A DNA stretch of 64,000 nt. Origin: Porphyra umbilicalis (lineage: Eukaryota > Rhodophyta > Bangiophyceae > Bangiales > Bangiaceae). This document shows positions 53,559 to 64,000 of this stretch, piece by piece (within the stretch, counting starts at the first letter, position 1; each line of letters begins with the position of its first letter). Below the pieces are notes generated by a model, which did no database searches, had not been told where the DNA came from, and worked only from the letters and a program-made list of their open reading frames with translations. The stretch covers positions 56,278-120,277 of the forward strand of contig KV919008.1 in assembly GCA_002049455.2 (NCBI GenBank), written 5' to 3'. The position numbers were made by a program, and so were the translations under genes.

Positions 53559-54491
53559 TCAAGGCACTGTACATGGTTCACAGGGCGACAACAACCCTCC
53601 CCCCCTTAAAAGCAAACAAACGGCGACGATGCGCACTGCGCTACCCCCGCCCACTTGCCGTTGAGGTCGACCGACCTCGTCCGGCGCGCCACACCGGGCC
53701 CGTTTCCGACTCGGTGACTCTTGGCTGACGGCCACTGCTGCTGCTGTTGCTGCCGCTGCTGCTACCGCCGCTGCTGCTACCGCCGCTGCTGCTACCGTCG
53801 TCGCCGCCGCCACCGCCGCCGCCACCGCCGCCACTGCCGCGTCCGCCACGTCTGCCGGTGCTGCCCCCACGCCGACACCGCACGCACACGCACGCCGCCG
53901 GGCCGGTGACATCGTCGCGGACCCCCCCCCCCCCCCCCCCACCCCCACTCACGAGGGGTGCTCGCGGAGCAGCGGGGTGGCCCCCCCCCCACGCGCCCCC
54001 CCCCCCCGGCGGCCCGCCCTCCCCCCCCCCTCCCCCTGCGCGCCCGACAGCCGGGGCGCGGCGGACTCCATCCACACCGCCGGCAGCGCCGCCGGCCACC
54101 CACCCTCCACCGACGAGAGCGACGGGGAGCGCGGCGGCGCGCGCAGCGGCACCGCCCCGTCGCCGTCGCGCCACGGCGACGGCCGCGGGACGGGCACGAA
54201 GCGGTCGACGGTCGCCGCGGCGGCGGCGGCCGACGCCTCCGCCGACACGGCGTCCGCGTCAGCCGCCCAAGAGACGGAGCGGTGGAGGCGGCGGCGGCGG
54301 CCCACCGCCAGTGCCGCGGCGGCGCCGCCGCCGCCGCGGCGGGCGCCCTCCTCTACGCGCACCGTCAGGGAGCCGACGCGGATGGTGACGGTGCGGGGCA
54401 CGTCGGGGCGCAGGCTCGACAGGACCGCCGTGATGGTGGTGGAGACGAGGTCGGCAGGCGTGCCCGCCCCGGTGGTCGGCACACGCGACAT
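53559..54491 (-). CDS. Hypothetical protein, frame broken in poly-G runs
   Basis: The ATG at 54491 starts MSRVPTTGAGTPADLVSTT, then ITAVLSSLRPDVPRTVTIRV and GSLTVRVEEG, a short non-repetitive region. Ala-rich sequence follows with HRSVSWAADADAV and DRFVPVPRPSPWRDG. After G/C runs near 53920-54030 the likely frame changes; a Thr/Ala repeat and SQESPSRKRARCG follow, closing at 53559. No family is recognised. The call rests on coding-like segments rather than homology. Confidence 0.35.
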
Positions 54492-55427
54492 GAAGGTGTG
54501 TGGGGCGGGCGACGGCGGCACCTGCGGGGCGGCTCGGGCGGGCACACGCGCCCCCGAGGGCCTGGTCGTGGCGTCAATACGGGGGGGGGGGGGGGGTGTG
54601 CGCAGGTGTCGGGATCGGTACGCAACGGCGAGCGGGGCACCCACGGGTGGGGGGGCGGCACGGAATGGCCGCCGACGGGCACGTGTCGGGCGAGTCAGCG
54701 CTCGACGCAGAAACTTCACGCGCTTATCATGACGCCCGCAGCCGGCGGCCGCCCGTCCCGCACGCCCGCCGCGGCCCATGCGTGCGGCAATGACCTCGGC
54801 GCGGGGAGGAGACCCCCGTCGATGCAGGCGCCGACAGGGGAGCATGCCATAGTCACCGCGGCCGGCGTTTTAGGCAACCGCGGGGCTGGGTCGGGTGGAA
54901 ATCTTGCCGAAGGAGCGGGGAGGTGTCGAGAGTCGCGGCAGCCGACTCCTCCATTCAGAGGCAGCCCGTGGGAGAGGATCTCTGCAGCACATTTCATCCT
55001 CGATGCCGTCGCCTGGCCAATCAAAATTCCTCCTGAAGCTCGTAGGACATGTCGGTCCACGGGGGTCACCCAACGTGCGGCAGGCAGGCGCATGTCCCCC
55101 ACCCGTACAGTACATACCAGAGGACGCATCCAGCACACCGGTGTGGCTGTTGCTGCCCAGACTGACGCGGGGCGGCGGGTCATCCTTGTCAGGGACCGCC
55201 GCGTGGTAAAAGGAAGTTGCACGCGTTGCCGCATTGCAGGGACGAGAAGTGTGCGGAGCCACCCGACAGGGGAGGGCCAGGGTAAGAGGGAAAGATGCGT
55301 GTCTGGATGTCATGTGCGCGGCACCATGGCGATCGCCAGAGCCCCATTTGTTTCGTGGTTGCCACGTCTGTGAAGCAATGGCGGATTTCCTCCGAGGGGA
55401 GCCATTGGATTTCTTCCACAGGGCTGC
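54492..55427. other. Intergenic, no gene recognised
   Basis: Short frames only. The part near 54492-54700 should hold the upstream region of the minus-strand hypothetical gene. Confidence 0.4.
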
Positions 55428-55429
55428 TA

Positions 55430-55665
55430 TGGCGCGTCGCCAAAGAATGATCGGATCCGATCAAGTTCCACAGCAAGTCACAGCATGCTGTGACCGTGCT
55501 GTGACTGTGCTTTGAAATAAAAGTGCATGCTGAGGGCTTCTGGATGGCTCTGTGGGAGGCAAGGGCGATCACAGCAATTTTAAATTCTGTGCTGTGAGCT
55601 ACTGTGAACTGCTGTGACTTGCTGTGAGCGTTTCTCAGATCCGATCATTCTTTGGCAACGCGCCA
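55430..55665. mobile_element. 236-bp MITE with TA target duplication
   Basis: The ends TGGCGCGTCGCCAAAGAATG... and the reverse of ...CATTCTTTGGCAACGCGCCA match at 27 of 28 bases. TA flanks each side (55428-55429 and 55666-55667). Internal ACAGCAAGTCACAGC words also pair, giving a foldback. A TA duplication and TIRs without a gene fit a Tc1/mariner-type MITE. Confidence 0.8.
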
Positions 55666-55738
55666 TATTCGGGCTCGATAGGCGCTGCTCTGCCTCGCGC
55701 CCCCCAAGCAAGGGTCTACAAATGCTGGTACAGTATTT

Positions 55739-57097
55739 CCCTGGACTTTAGTCTAGGGTACTTATCAACATGCGCATGGGGTCACACACATAACTTTTTT
55801 TTTCCTCCAGTGCACGCGCGGGAGTACTTGCGGTTGGCCCCGTGTGCACACCTTTTCGGGCGGTACGCAGTGCATCGATCACTGCTGCGGATCCTTTGGG
55901 CATGGTTCGGTGCGCAACATGCGTCCAGCACTTTCTGTAGCTTTTCTCGTTTGTAGCATGTCAGCCGCGGCCATACGGACGCCGTACGTCGCTTTTCGTA
56001 GGATGTCCGGGTCAGTTGCCTCAGAATGAGGGTGGTGCGTTCAGACCCCCGGAAACGTCGATCTGGTCAGACGCGTGGACTGTATTTTGTGGTTAAGTCC
56101 GGCGATGGCGCTCCACGGGACAACCAAGGCTCATTCTGTTCGAATTTTCAAGCAGACGCTCGCGACCCATCGTCCTGGAGGAGAGGGCTCCCGGACGACC
56201 GGCGGGAGCTGCCGACGGCCGCACCACCGCTGTCGTCGGGGTCACCACCGCGGCGGCCGCACACGCCGGACACACCCCCCGCACGCGCGTCGGTGCGCGA
56301 CCGCCCGCGACCAACACAGCCGGCGCGCGGTTGGCCGTCGCGCCGACGAGGCGACCAGCCCCACCCACCCCCCCGCGCGCGCGTGTGGGTGTCCCCGCCG
56401 GCGGCCGCACCGCCCGTCGCGCGCGATATGGCATGGTCCGAGGCGCCGCCGCCCCCGCGCCGACGCGGCGGCAGCGTTGACGGCGGCCCCGCCCGTTGTG
56501 GTGCCCCCCCACTCCTCGCCCCCGCCACTGTCTGACGGGGGACGAGCTCCGCCGCCATTGGGAGCGGGGAAGGGCGCCGGCAGCGCCACCGCCGCCTCCC
56601 CTGCCGCGGCTGCCGCCGCTGTCGCGCCCGCCATCGCCGCGACTGTGACGGGTGGTGGCTGCGACGGCGGCGGCGGCGGCGGCAGGCTGTAGTCCATGAC
56701 CCCACCGTCGCCGCTGCCGCCGCTAGCGGGCGTGTGCACCGCCGCCGACGCGCCGGCGGGGGGCGGCGGCGCGGAGTCCGACGGCGGCCTGCCTGCGGCA
56801 GCGGCGGCGGCGCCCAACTGCCGCGGCCGTGGCGACCGGGACGGGTGCGACGGCAGGCCGGCGGCGGTGTGCACGTCTGGAGGTGCGAGGTTATTCGTCT
56901 GCTTGTGGCTGGGGGGGGAGGTGCGGCGGTGACGGCGGCGGCGTGGGCGGCGGCGGCGGCGGTGCTTGTTGGCGGTGGCTTGTTTGCCGAGGATGCGCGG
57001 CCGCGCGAGGGGGGTGGTTCGCGTGGGCTGGTCGTCGGCGGCTGCTTCGCACGTTGTAAACAAGTCCAGGGTATTTCCGCGAACGCGTTTTCAGTTA
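55739..57097 (+). mobile_element. Dispersed ~1.35 kb repeat, copy 2
   Basis: Same orientation as the copy at 11340-12696. It starts with the same 20-bp palindrome (CCCTGGACTTTAGTCTAGGG) and carries AAGTCCAGGG at 57062-57071, with the shared CGCGAACGCG block after it. The interior (56170-57050) is GC-rich with a minus-strand Ala/Pro frame not shared with copy 1, so no gene is called. Confidence 0.6.
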
Positions 57098-57468
57098 TAG
57101 TATCCCCCCTCTCGGCTGGCGCCTTCGGCGCATCTCCACTTCCTACGATGACCTTCCTGCTCTCGCCGCAGCGGCAGCTACCGTCTCTGCCGTCCCGCTC
57201 TTTCCCTCCATCGCCGCTGCCGTTACCACCACCACACGGTTCCTAGCTTAGCTACGTCGGTGGCAGCGGCGGCGACGTTGTGTCTGTGGCTTTGTCGACG
57301 CCTATGCCCGCCCCGCGTCCGTCTGCATTGCCGCGTTGGACGTCGTCACCCGCCTGGTGCGCGCAGCGACCCACTGCGGCGGCCACGTCTGCGCGCCCCC
57401 CGCTCTATCTCATCCCCATCTCGTTGAATCCCCACCCCCCCCCTCCCCCCGTCTTGCCCGCACTAGCG
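57098..57468. other. Upstream region of MDR copy 2
   Basis: No gene is seen; a pyrimidine-rich stretch at 57400-57460 leads directly to the ATG at 57469. Confidence 0.4.
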
Positions 57469-58570
57469 ATGAGGGCGGTCACCTACACGGCCTATGGCCC
57501 CGCCACCGACGTCTTGACGGTCACGCCAGACTTTCCCGACGCGGTGCTCCCCCCCCTCCCCCCCCCCGGCACCCCCCCCCCCCCCCACCGTGCTCCTCCG
57601 CGTGCACGCGGCCGGCCTCAACCCCGTGGACCACAAGCGCATTGCCGGCACCCTGCGCCCGTTTTTCCCGCCGCCGTCGGCCTCGACGCCCGCCGTGCCG
57701 GGCATGGACGTGGCCGGGGTGGTCACCGCCACGTCGGCGGTGGCGGTCGCGGGGGAGCCCCCACCCTTTCCCGTCGGCACCCGCGTGTTTGGGTGCATCC
57801 CCGGCGGCGCGCTCGCCGACGCGGTGGCGGCGCGCGCGTCGCTCCTCGCCCCCATCCCCGACGGCGTGTCGTACGTGGACGCGGCGGCAACGCCCCTGGC
57901 GTGCCTCACGGTTCTCCAGTGCCTGCGGCGGCTGCAGGGCCACGTCGGCGCGGGGCCGGACCGGATCATCCCGTCGCTGCTCGTGACGGCCGGCGCGGGG
58001 GGCACCGGCTCCTTTGCGGTGCAGCTGGCCAAGCGCGTCCTCCGCGTGCCGCGCGTCGTGACCACCGTGTCGGGCGCCAAGGTGGCGGTCGCGACCGCCC
58101 TCGGTGCCGACGAGGTGATTGACTATCAGACCACTCCCGTGCGGGGCGCCCTGACGGGCGCCCACCGGGTCGCGGCCGCCCTCGACGCGGTCGGCTCGAC
58201 GATTAGTTTGCTGCCGACCGTCACGCCCGGCGGGGCGGTGGTATCCATTGGGGGCCCCCTGCAGGCCGGGGAGCTCGGCCCGTGGCTCCCCGCCGGCGTG
58301 CCCCTGTACCTCCGCGTCGCGCTGGCGCTGCTGTGCGCGCCCGTGGCGGTGGCTGCTGCGGTGGCGGGCGTTGCTTGGAGCTCCTTGCTGCTCGAGAGCA
58401 AGGGGTCCGAGTTGGCGCAAGTCGCCGCCTGGCTGGCCGACGGCTCGGTCGTGCCACTGATTGACAGCGTGCACGACGGGCTCGACGGCGTGCACGAGGC
58501 GTATGGGGTGCTGATGGCTGGGCACGCCACCGGCAAAGTCGTCGTGCGCGTCGTGGCAGAGGGGGGGTGA
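57469..58570 (+). CDS. MDR-family NAD(P)-dependent oxidoreductase, copy 2
   Basis: The ATG at 57469 gives MRAVTYTAYGPATDVLTV. A poly-Pro linker in a C run near 57545-57590 breaks the frame. The protein resumes with LLRVHAAGLNPVDHKRIAG, PGMDVAGVVTATS, FPVGTRVFGC, DAAATPLACLTVLQCLRR, AGAGGTGSFAVQLAKRVL (cofactor loop) and DEVIDYQTT, ending VVVRVVAEGG at 58570. About 367 residues. It is clearly paralogous to 20578-21671 over the whole length but well diverged, so the two are old duplicates. Likely a soluble zinc-independent enone/quinone reductase; substrate unknown. Confidence 0.87.
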
Positions 58571-59635
58571 TGGGGCGCCTGCTGATGTCAGACGGCGTCC
58601 CGCCCTGGGGGGTGGCAGATATCCTAGCCACCTCCCCGACTCGTGGTCTCCTGCACGACTGCGTGAGCCGCCGGCCGCCCTTGCGGCGAACCCTCTCCCC
58701 CTTTCCAGGACACGTGCAGGACACATAGAGGCGGGCGCTGCCATCAGCACCGCAATCTCTGCGTCAGTTGTGTTATTCTCACAGGCACGATGCTGTATGT
58801 GGAGCATGTGCATCGTCCAGGGCACCATGTGGCTTTGGTGCCCCGCGCCAGTCGAGGAGCGGCTCTCATCAGGCTCTCATCACTGTCCGACGCGCGCGTT
58901 GAGAAGGAAAAGGATCGGTGAGTTTTCCAGTGTTTCATATTATCCGGCCACGAAAAATGGTAAGTCCATCCCGGCGACCGTTTCGACGTGGTCTGTTTGC
59001 TGCAATTGCGACCGTTCGCGCCTTCTTTCTCGAGTATGACTTGGCCCAACCCCCGTTTCCGACGCGCCCGCCCCGCCGACCCAGTATGACTTTGAGCGCC
59101 CCGTCGCCCCCGCCGCCCATCGACGCGACCAACTCCACGCTTGCCGGCGACTTCTCACCCCGCAACAACCGGCTGGCCCGGCGCGCACGCGCCGGCCGCG
59201 TCGCCCGCACGCGTGCGTGCGCTTGTGTGGGCGTGCGGCGCGTGCGGCGCACCCCCCCCCCCCCTCGCCACCGTCCGCGCACACGCCGTGACCCCCCCCG
59301 GTCACGCCACCACACACCGTCAGGGACGTCCGTTGCACGCAAAACGGCAGCGCCGTCGCGGCGTCGTCGTGCGAGTGCGTACGGACGGTGGGGGTGGCGG
59401 CGGGCACGCCATGGGTCCCGGATGAAGCCGCCCCTCCCCCCGCGCCGCACCCCCCTCCCCCCGCTTGCGGTTGTTGGCCATGGCCGCCGCTGCCGTTGAC
59501 GTGTCGACGTGCGTCGACGGCACCTAGACGCGTGGTTCATTTGCCGACATCCCCTTTTTTTACCCCGCACCCGACGTTGCCTCCATTCCTTTGCACTTGC
59601 CCACCCCCCCCCCCCCCCCCCACCCCCGCCCCATC
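58571..59635. other. Intergenic, no gene recognised
   Basis: Lower-GC part at 58740-59050, then GC-rich sequence that may be the 3' region of the minus-strand homeodomain gene. Confidence 0.4.
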
Positions 59636-60080
59636 TCATCCCCATCGCACCGCCGAAGCCCCTCCCCCCCGCCGCCCCGCCGCCGTCGCCGCCGTCGCCG
59701 GCGACGCCGCCGGCGGCAGCGGCGGCGGCAATGGCGGCAACGGCGGCGGCGGCGGCGGCAGCGGCGGGGGCGGACACAAGACGGGGCCCGCCGCCGACGC
59801 GACCCCGACCCGCGGGGGTGGGGCGCCGCCGCCGCCCGCGGGGGGCGGTCGCGTGCGCCCACTTGCCCCCGCCGCCGGCCGCGTGAGGTCACGGGCGGCG
59901 GCACCCCGCCCGTCGGCCCACCGCTTGCCGAGCACCCGCCGCGGCGTGCGGTGCGGTGCGCCGTCGACGGTGGCGGCGCCGCCGCCGCCGCCGGGCGCCG
60001 CACCCGCCGCCACCGCCGCGGTCGACGCGGCCGGCGGCGGGTCGGCGCCAAAGTCGAGGTTCCGCCGCACCCCCACCGAC

Positions 60081-60120
<40 letters not shown>

Positions 60121-60709
60121 GCGGGCGGGTGGCGCCGGCCGCCACTGGGCGTGTCGGTGGCGGCGGCGGCGGGGGGGTGGACGTGTCCCCCCGCCCGCTG
60201 CCGCCGCCACCACCCGCGACGGCGGGGCGCGCTGGTGCCGCCGCCGCCACTGGCGCGCCCGCCGCCGCCGTCACGGGCACCGCCCCGTGCAGCAGCGACG
60301 GCGGCGACAGCGGCAGCGACGGCGACGACAGCGGCAGCGGCGGCGGCGGCAGCGGCAAGGCCGGGGGCGGCAGCGGCAAGGCCGGGGGCGGGGGCGGGAG
60401 GGCGGGTGGCGGCGGGGGCGGTGCCCCCCCCCCCCCCCCCCCCCCCCCAGCAGCAGCCGCCCGAGCGCCGCGTCGGCAACGGCGAGCGTGCGGCGGAGCG
60501 CCTTGGCGGCGGTCGTGCGGAGCGTCAGCTCGTGCACCCGCCCCGTCGACGCGGCGCCGCCGGTCAAGTCGACGGTGCGGGTGTAGACGCGGCGGGAGCG
60601 GGCGGTGGCGCCGGCCACCGCCGCCGCGGCCGCGGCGGCGGCGGCGGCCGCGGCGGCGGCCGCCCCCGCGGCGGACCCCCCCGCCGCCACCGACGATTCC
60701 GACGGCGAC

Positions 60710-60767
<58 letters not shown>

Positions 60768-61363
60768 GACCGCCCGCCGCCGCCGCCGCCACGGCCGCGG
60801 CGGCGGTGGCGGCGGCGGCGGGCCCGACGGCGTCCCCCCCCACGCCCGGCGCGAGGAAGAAGATGGGCGCTTCCGCGACGGACACGCGGAGGCGCTGGCG
60901 CGCCGCCCCCGCCCACTCGAGGCCGTAAATGGCGTCAAAGTCGACGTGCATGCGCGCGCGCGGGGCGGCAGCGTCGGCCCGATCCGGGCCGAGCACCCAG
61001 TCGTATTGGAGTTTGCGGCGGCGGCCGTAGAGGAAGCGCACCTCCAACCCGTTGCCCGTCAAGCCCGCGTCGTCGCCCGCCACGGACCAGCCCCCAATCG
61101 CCAGCGTCGCCGACCGCAACACCGTCGAGGGGGGGATGCGGCCGGGGGGGGGGGGGAGGGGGAGGAGAGCGGCCCGCGGGGGGGGACACCCCGCCCCCCG
61201 CCGCCGCCGCCGCCGCCGCCGCCAACGACAATGACGAGGGCGGGTGGTGGGCGGGGAGTCCGCCGACCGCCGGCGGCAGCGGCGGCGGGGGCGGCGGCGG
61301 CGGCGGCGGCGGCGGGAGCAGGTGCGGGAGCAGCAGCCCGAGCGTCGACGCGTCCACCGACGG

Positions 61364-61400
<37 letters not shown>

Positions 61401-61878
61401 GCGAGGTGGGCGGCCCAGGCACCCCCCCGGCCCCCCCCCCCCCCCCGGGGTGCCGAGGCCCATCCGCGCGAGCGCCGACGACGGCGTCGACGGCGTCACG
61501 GGCGTGCCATGCGCGGGCCGCGGCGGGCGGGCGGGCGTGCCCGCGGCGGCGGCGGCGGCGGCGCCCAGCGGGAGGCGGGAGGAGGAGCGCCGCGCGCTGC
61601 CGCCGCCGCCGCCGGCGCCGCTCCCGGGGGACGGCGCCACCACCCCCCCGCCGTCGGCGGCGGGCGTCACGGGCGTCGCCGCCGCCATCAAGGCGGGGGT
61701 GCCGCCGCCGCCGCCGCCGCGTCGGGGGAGCCCCGCCGGCGGGCGCGGCGTCCACGGTCCCCCGCCGCCGGCCCGCACCGAGGTGGACGCGTGGGATGGG
61801 GTGGCGCCCCCCCCCCCCCCCCCCCGGCGGCACCACCCCCCCATCCGCGACGCCCCGCGGCGGCACCGCCTGCGCGTC

Positions 61879-61917
<39 letters not shown>

Positions 61918-62556
61918 CGCCGCCGCCGCCGCCGCCGCCCGCCGCTTCTCCGACGTCTTGGAGCGCATGTTGTTGAACCACGTTTTGACCTTGACGACAA
62001 AGCCCGCCTCGGCGGGCCGCAGCTCCGCGGCGAGCGCCTCGAGGGCGTCGACGCTTGGGTAGCGGGTGGACTCAAAGAGGGCGACGAGGCGCGCCGTTTC
62101 GTCTTTGCGAAAGACGCGCCCGCCGGGGCGGGGCGTGCCGTCGGGCGCCACGCGCCGCCGCTTGGAGGGGGGGGGGGGGGGGGGGGGGGAGGAGGACGGG
62201 CGCCCCCGCGTCCCCCGCCCCACCCCCGCCGCCGCCGCCGCGGGTGGGGGCGGGCGTGCCGGGCGGAGGGGGCGCGGGCGTAGGGGGCGTCGGCGGCGGC
62301 GCCGCCGCCGCCGCCGCCGACGCGGCCGAGGCGGCCGACACGGCCGAGGCGCCCCCATCGTCACGGGCACGCTCGCCACCGCCGGCGGCCCCCCCACCCC
62401 CCACCCCCCCCCGGTGCGCGGCCGCCGCGGCGTCGGCGTCGGCGACGCGCCGCCCGCGCCCGCCGCGCGGAGCAGCACGTCGACATTGTGGGCAAACATG
62501 GGCGGCGGCGGCAGCGGCGCCGCCGACCGCCGCGAGTCGACGCCCCCCGCCGCCAA
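59636..62556 (-). CDS. Homeodomain protein
   Basis: The ATG at 62556 (MAAGGVDSRRSAAPL) opens 761 codons to 60271. Residues ~138-205 are a homeodomain: KRRRVAPDG, FRKDETARLVALFESTRYPS and ALEALAAEL, then recognition helix VKTWFNNMRSKTSEKRR with the invariant W, F, N and R. Spacing fits a typical (non-TALE) 60-residue homeodomain. After long Ala/Pro-rich regions a second compact region is seen: LATLAIGG-like core, VRFLYGRRRKLQYDWVLG, MHVDFDAIYGLEW, then LRVSVAEAPIFFLAPG (about 60850-61110), then VDLTGG and LRTTAAKALRRTLAVADAAL. A C/G run at about 60424-60450 shifts frame, and VRRNLDFGADPPP and HRTPRRVLGKRWADG continue the protein to about 59636. Frame between residues 70 and 130 is also doubtful. 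Predicted nuclear transcription factor; targets unknown. Confidence 0.7.
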
Positions 62557-62774
62557 CGTCGTCGCCGCCGCCGCCGTCGCCGCCGTCGCCGCTGCCGCCG
62601 CCGCCGCCGCCGCCGCCGCGCGCGTCGCCGACCGCGTCGTGGGGGTGGTTGGCGACGTTGGCGTCGCCGGCGGCGTTGCCGGCGGGGGGTGGGGTGCGCG
62701 CCGCGCGGGGCGGCGGGGAGGGCGGCCGCCGCCGCGGCGGCGGCGGCGAGGGACGGGCCCCCCGCCGCGGCCGA

Positions 62775-62809
<35 letters not shown>

Positions 62810-64000
62810 CAATGGCCATGGCATCGTCGGCGGGGGCGCCGCGCGGCGGCGGCTCCCGCCCGCCGCCGCCGCCCGTGCGGGCGCCGGCGCCGGGCCGCGG
62901 TCGCCGGCGGCCAGGGGGGTCACGGGGCCGCCGCCCATGGTCGGGGGGAGGTGCCGGCGGCGGGGTCAGGAGGTGGGGGAGGACGGGGGGGGGGGGGGGG
63001 CGGTGCCCGTCGCGGCGGGCGTGCCCGTCTCGATGAGCGGCGCCGCACCGCGTGCCCGCGATGAGACCCCACGCGGCGCGCGGTGCGTCGCGTCGCGGCG
63101 GCAGGGGGGGGCGGGGGGGCGGGGGGGCGGGGGGGCGGAGGGGCGGGGGGTGCGGGGGGGCGGGGGGGGTGGGGGGGAGAGGGACGGGCGTCGCTGCCCA
63201 CCGGCGCACCGGCGTAGGCGCGCGGGGCGGTCGCCGGTATGACTGGCGGCGCGCGGCGGCGGCGGGAGTGCTACCCCCCAGGGCGCGGGCGCCCGCGCAG
63301 ACGCCCGCTGGGGGGGGGGGGGGGGGGGGGGGACGGGGGTGGGGGTGCGGCGGCGGCCGCGCTCCGCCACAGCCCTACCCCGGTCGCACGACGCTGGGCG
63401 CAGGCGGTCATTTCCAGGGGACGCTGCGCGCAGCGTCCGGCGTGGCCAATCTGCCCCGTGGGAGGGGGGGGGGGGGGTGGGGGTGGGTCGGGGGGTGGCC
63501 GACCACGCGGCCAGACGGCCCGCCACTCTGCCTGCGCGCGCGCGCGGTGGGTGGCGGGTTTGGGCGCGCTCGCCGGCCGCCCCCGCGTTGGCGCCGCGGC
63601 CGCGTGCGCGCCCAAAACCCCCTGCACACGCGCGCCGCCCCCTGCGCGGCGAGGGCGGGGCGGCGGGGGAATTTTTTTGGCGGGCTTGCGTCGGGCCGCC
63701 CGGGGGGGTCCTCTTTGATCCCGTCTGCGATGGGTCCCGCCCGTTGAGTACGACGATTGGCAGCGACTCATTCTCGGGGGGGGGGGTTGGCCAATGGGAC
63801 GCGCGCGCCGCGGCGCGCGGCGTCGTGCCGCCCGCGGGCGCAGCGCGCCGCGGGGGAGGCGCCGCCGCGTGCGCCGGCACACGCGGCGGCGGTGGGGAGC
63901 GGCGGCGGCGGCGGCGGAGAGGCGCTGGGCGGCCACCGATGGAGAAGGGCGGAGGGTGGGTGGTGGCATGATCCTCGATGCGATCTTATTTTCTTTGGTG
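62557..64000. other. Very GC-rich upstream region
   Basis: Trinucleotide GCC/GCG arrays and G runs up to about 20 bases dominate. A zinc-knuckle-like CPQCRR frame occurs on the minus strand near 62480 and could be part of a longer N-terminus of the homeodomain protein. No independent gene is called. Confidence 0.35.

Noticed and set aside
59388-62283. Very long plus-strand frames opposite the homeodomain gene
   Set aside because: They are poly-Arg/Gly/Pro shadows of GCC/GCG arrays; the minus strand carries a recognisable homeodomain.
1-64000. tRNA, rRNA or telomere sequence
   Set aside because: I looked for B-box-like and telomere-like words by eye and saw none convincing; a tRNAscan/Infernal run would settle this.

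Overview
The window is GC-rich nuclear DNA from a eukaryote. Two conserved genes (acyl-CoA oxidase and an ABHD11-type hydrolase) each carry one clean GT-AG intron. Most other genes are intronless, proteins are rich in Ala/Gly/Pro, and long poly-C/poly-G runs and minisatellites are everywhere. Several transposase families and a homeodomain protein rule out bacteria. A plausible home is an alga with a GC-rich, transposon-laden genome and short genes, for example a Bangiophyte red alga. That is inference from composition and gene style, not proof.

Layout: 1-2.0 kb is a decayed hAT transposase (minus). 2.66-4.35 kb is a pogo/Tigger-like DD35D transposase with one frameshift. 5.46-6.36 kb is a 21-bp minisatellite. 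7.56-10.67 kb is a transposase-like gene of an unassigned family with two in-frame stops. 11.34-12.70 kb is the first copy of a dispersed ~1.35 kb repeat. 13-21.7 kb is the host-gene-rich part: a hypothetical protein, a peroxisomal-type acyl-CoA oxidase, a transit-peptide-bearing alpha/beta hydrolase and an MDR-family oxidoreductase. 22.5-24.8 kb holds an MDR tail fragment plus a small cysteine-rich secreted protein gene. This block recurs inverted at 48.2-52.9 kb. 24.8-28.5 kb holds an F-box/LRR-like gene framed by inverted repeats, one of which is split by a 587-bp foldback element. 29.5-33.3 kb is a frameshifted low-complexity gene. 36.3-37.75 kb encodes a MUS81-like ERCC4 nuclease. 40.2-47.7 kb is a large transposon with two minus-strand genes: a Cys-cluster/SWIM-like/Ulp1 protein and a separate transposase-core protein. 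53.6-54.5 kb is a hypothetical gene. 55.4-57.1 kb holds a TA-flanked MITE and the second copy of the ~1.35 kb repeat. 57.5-58.6 kb is a second MDR gene. 59.6-62.6 kb is a homeodomain protein.

The main story is genome dynamics. Paralogous segments inside the window preserve empty sites for two different insertions, a 1.4-kb TIR element and a 587-bp palindrome. This allows their ends and target-site duplications to be read directly. The host genes do not form an obvious pathway. Many conserved reading frames break exactly in C/G homopolymers, so exact protein sequences in those places should be treated as provisional.
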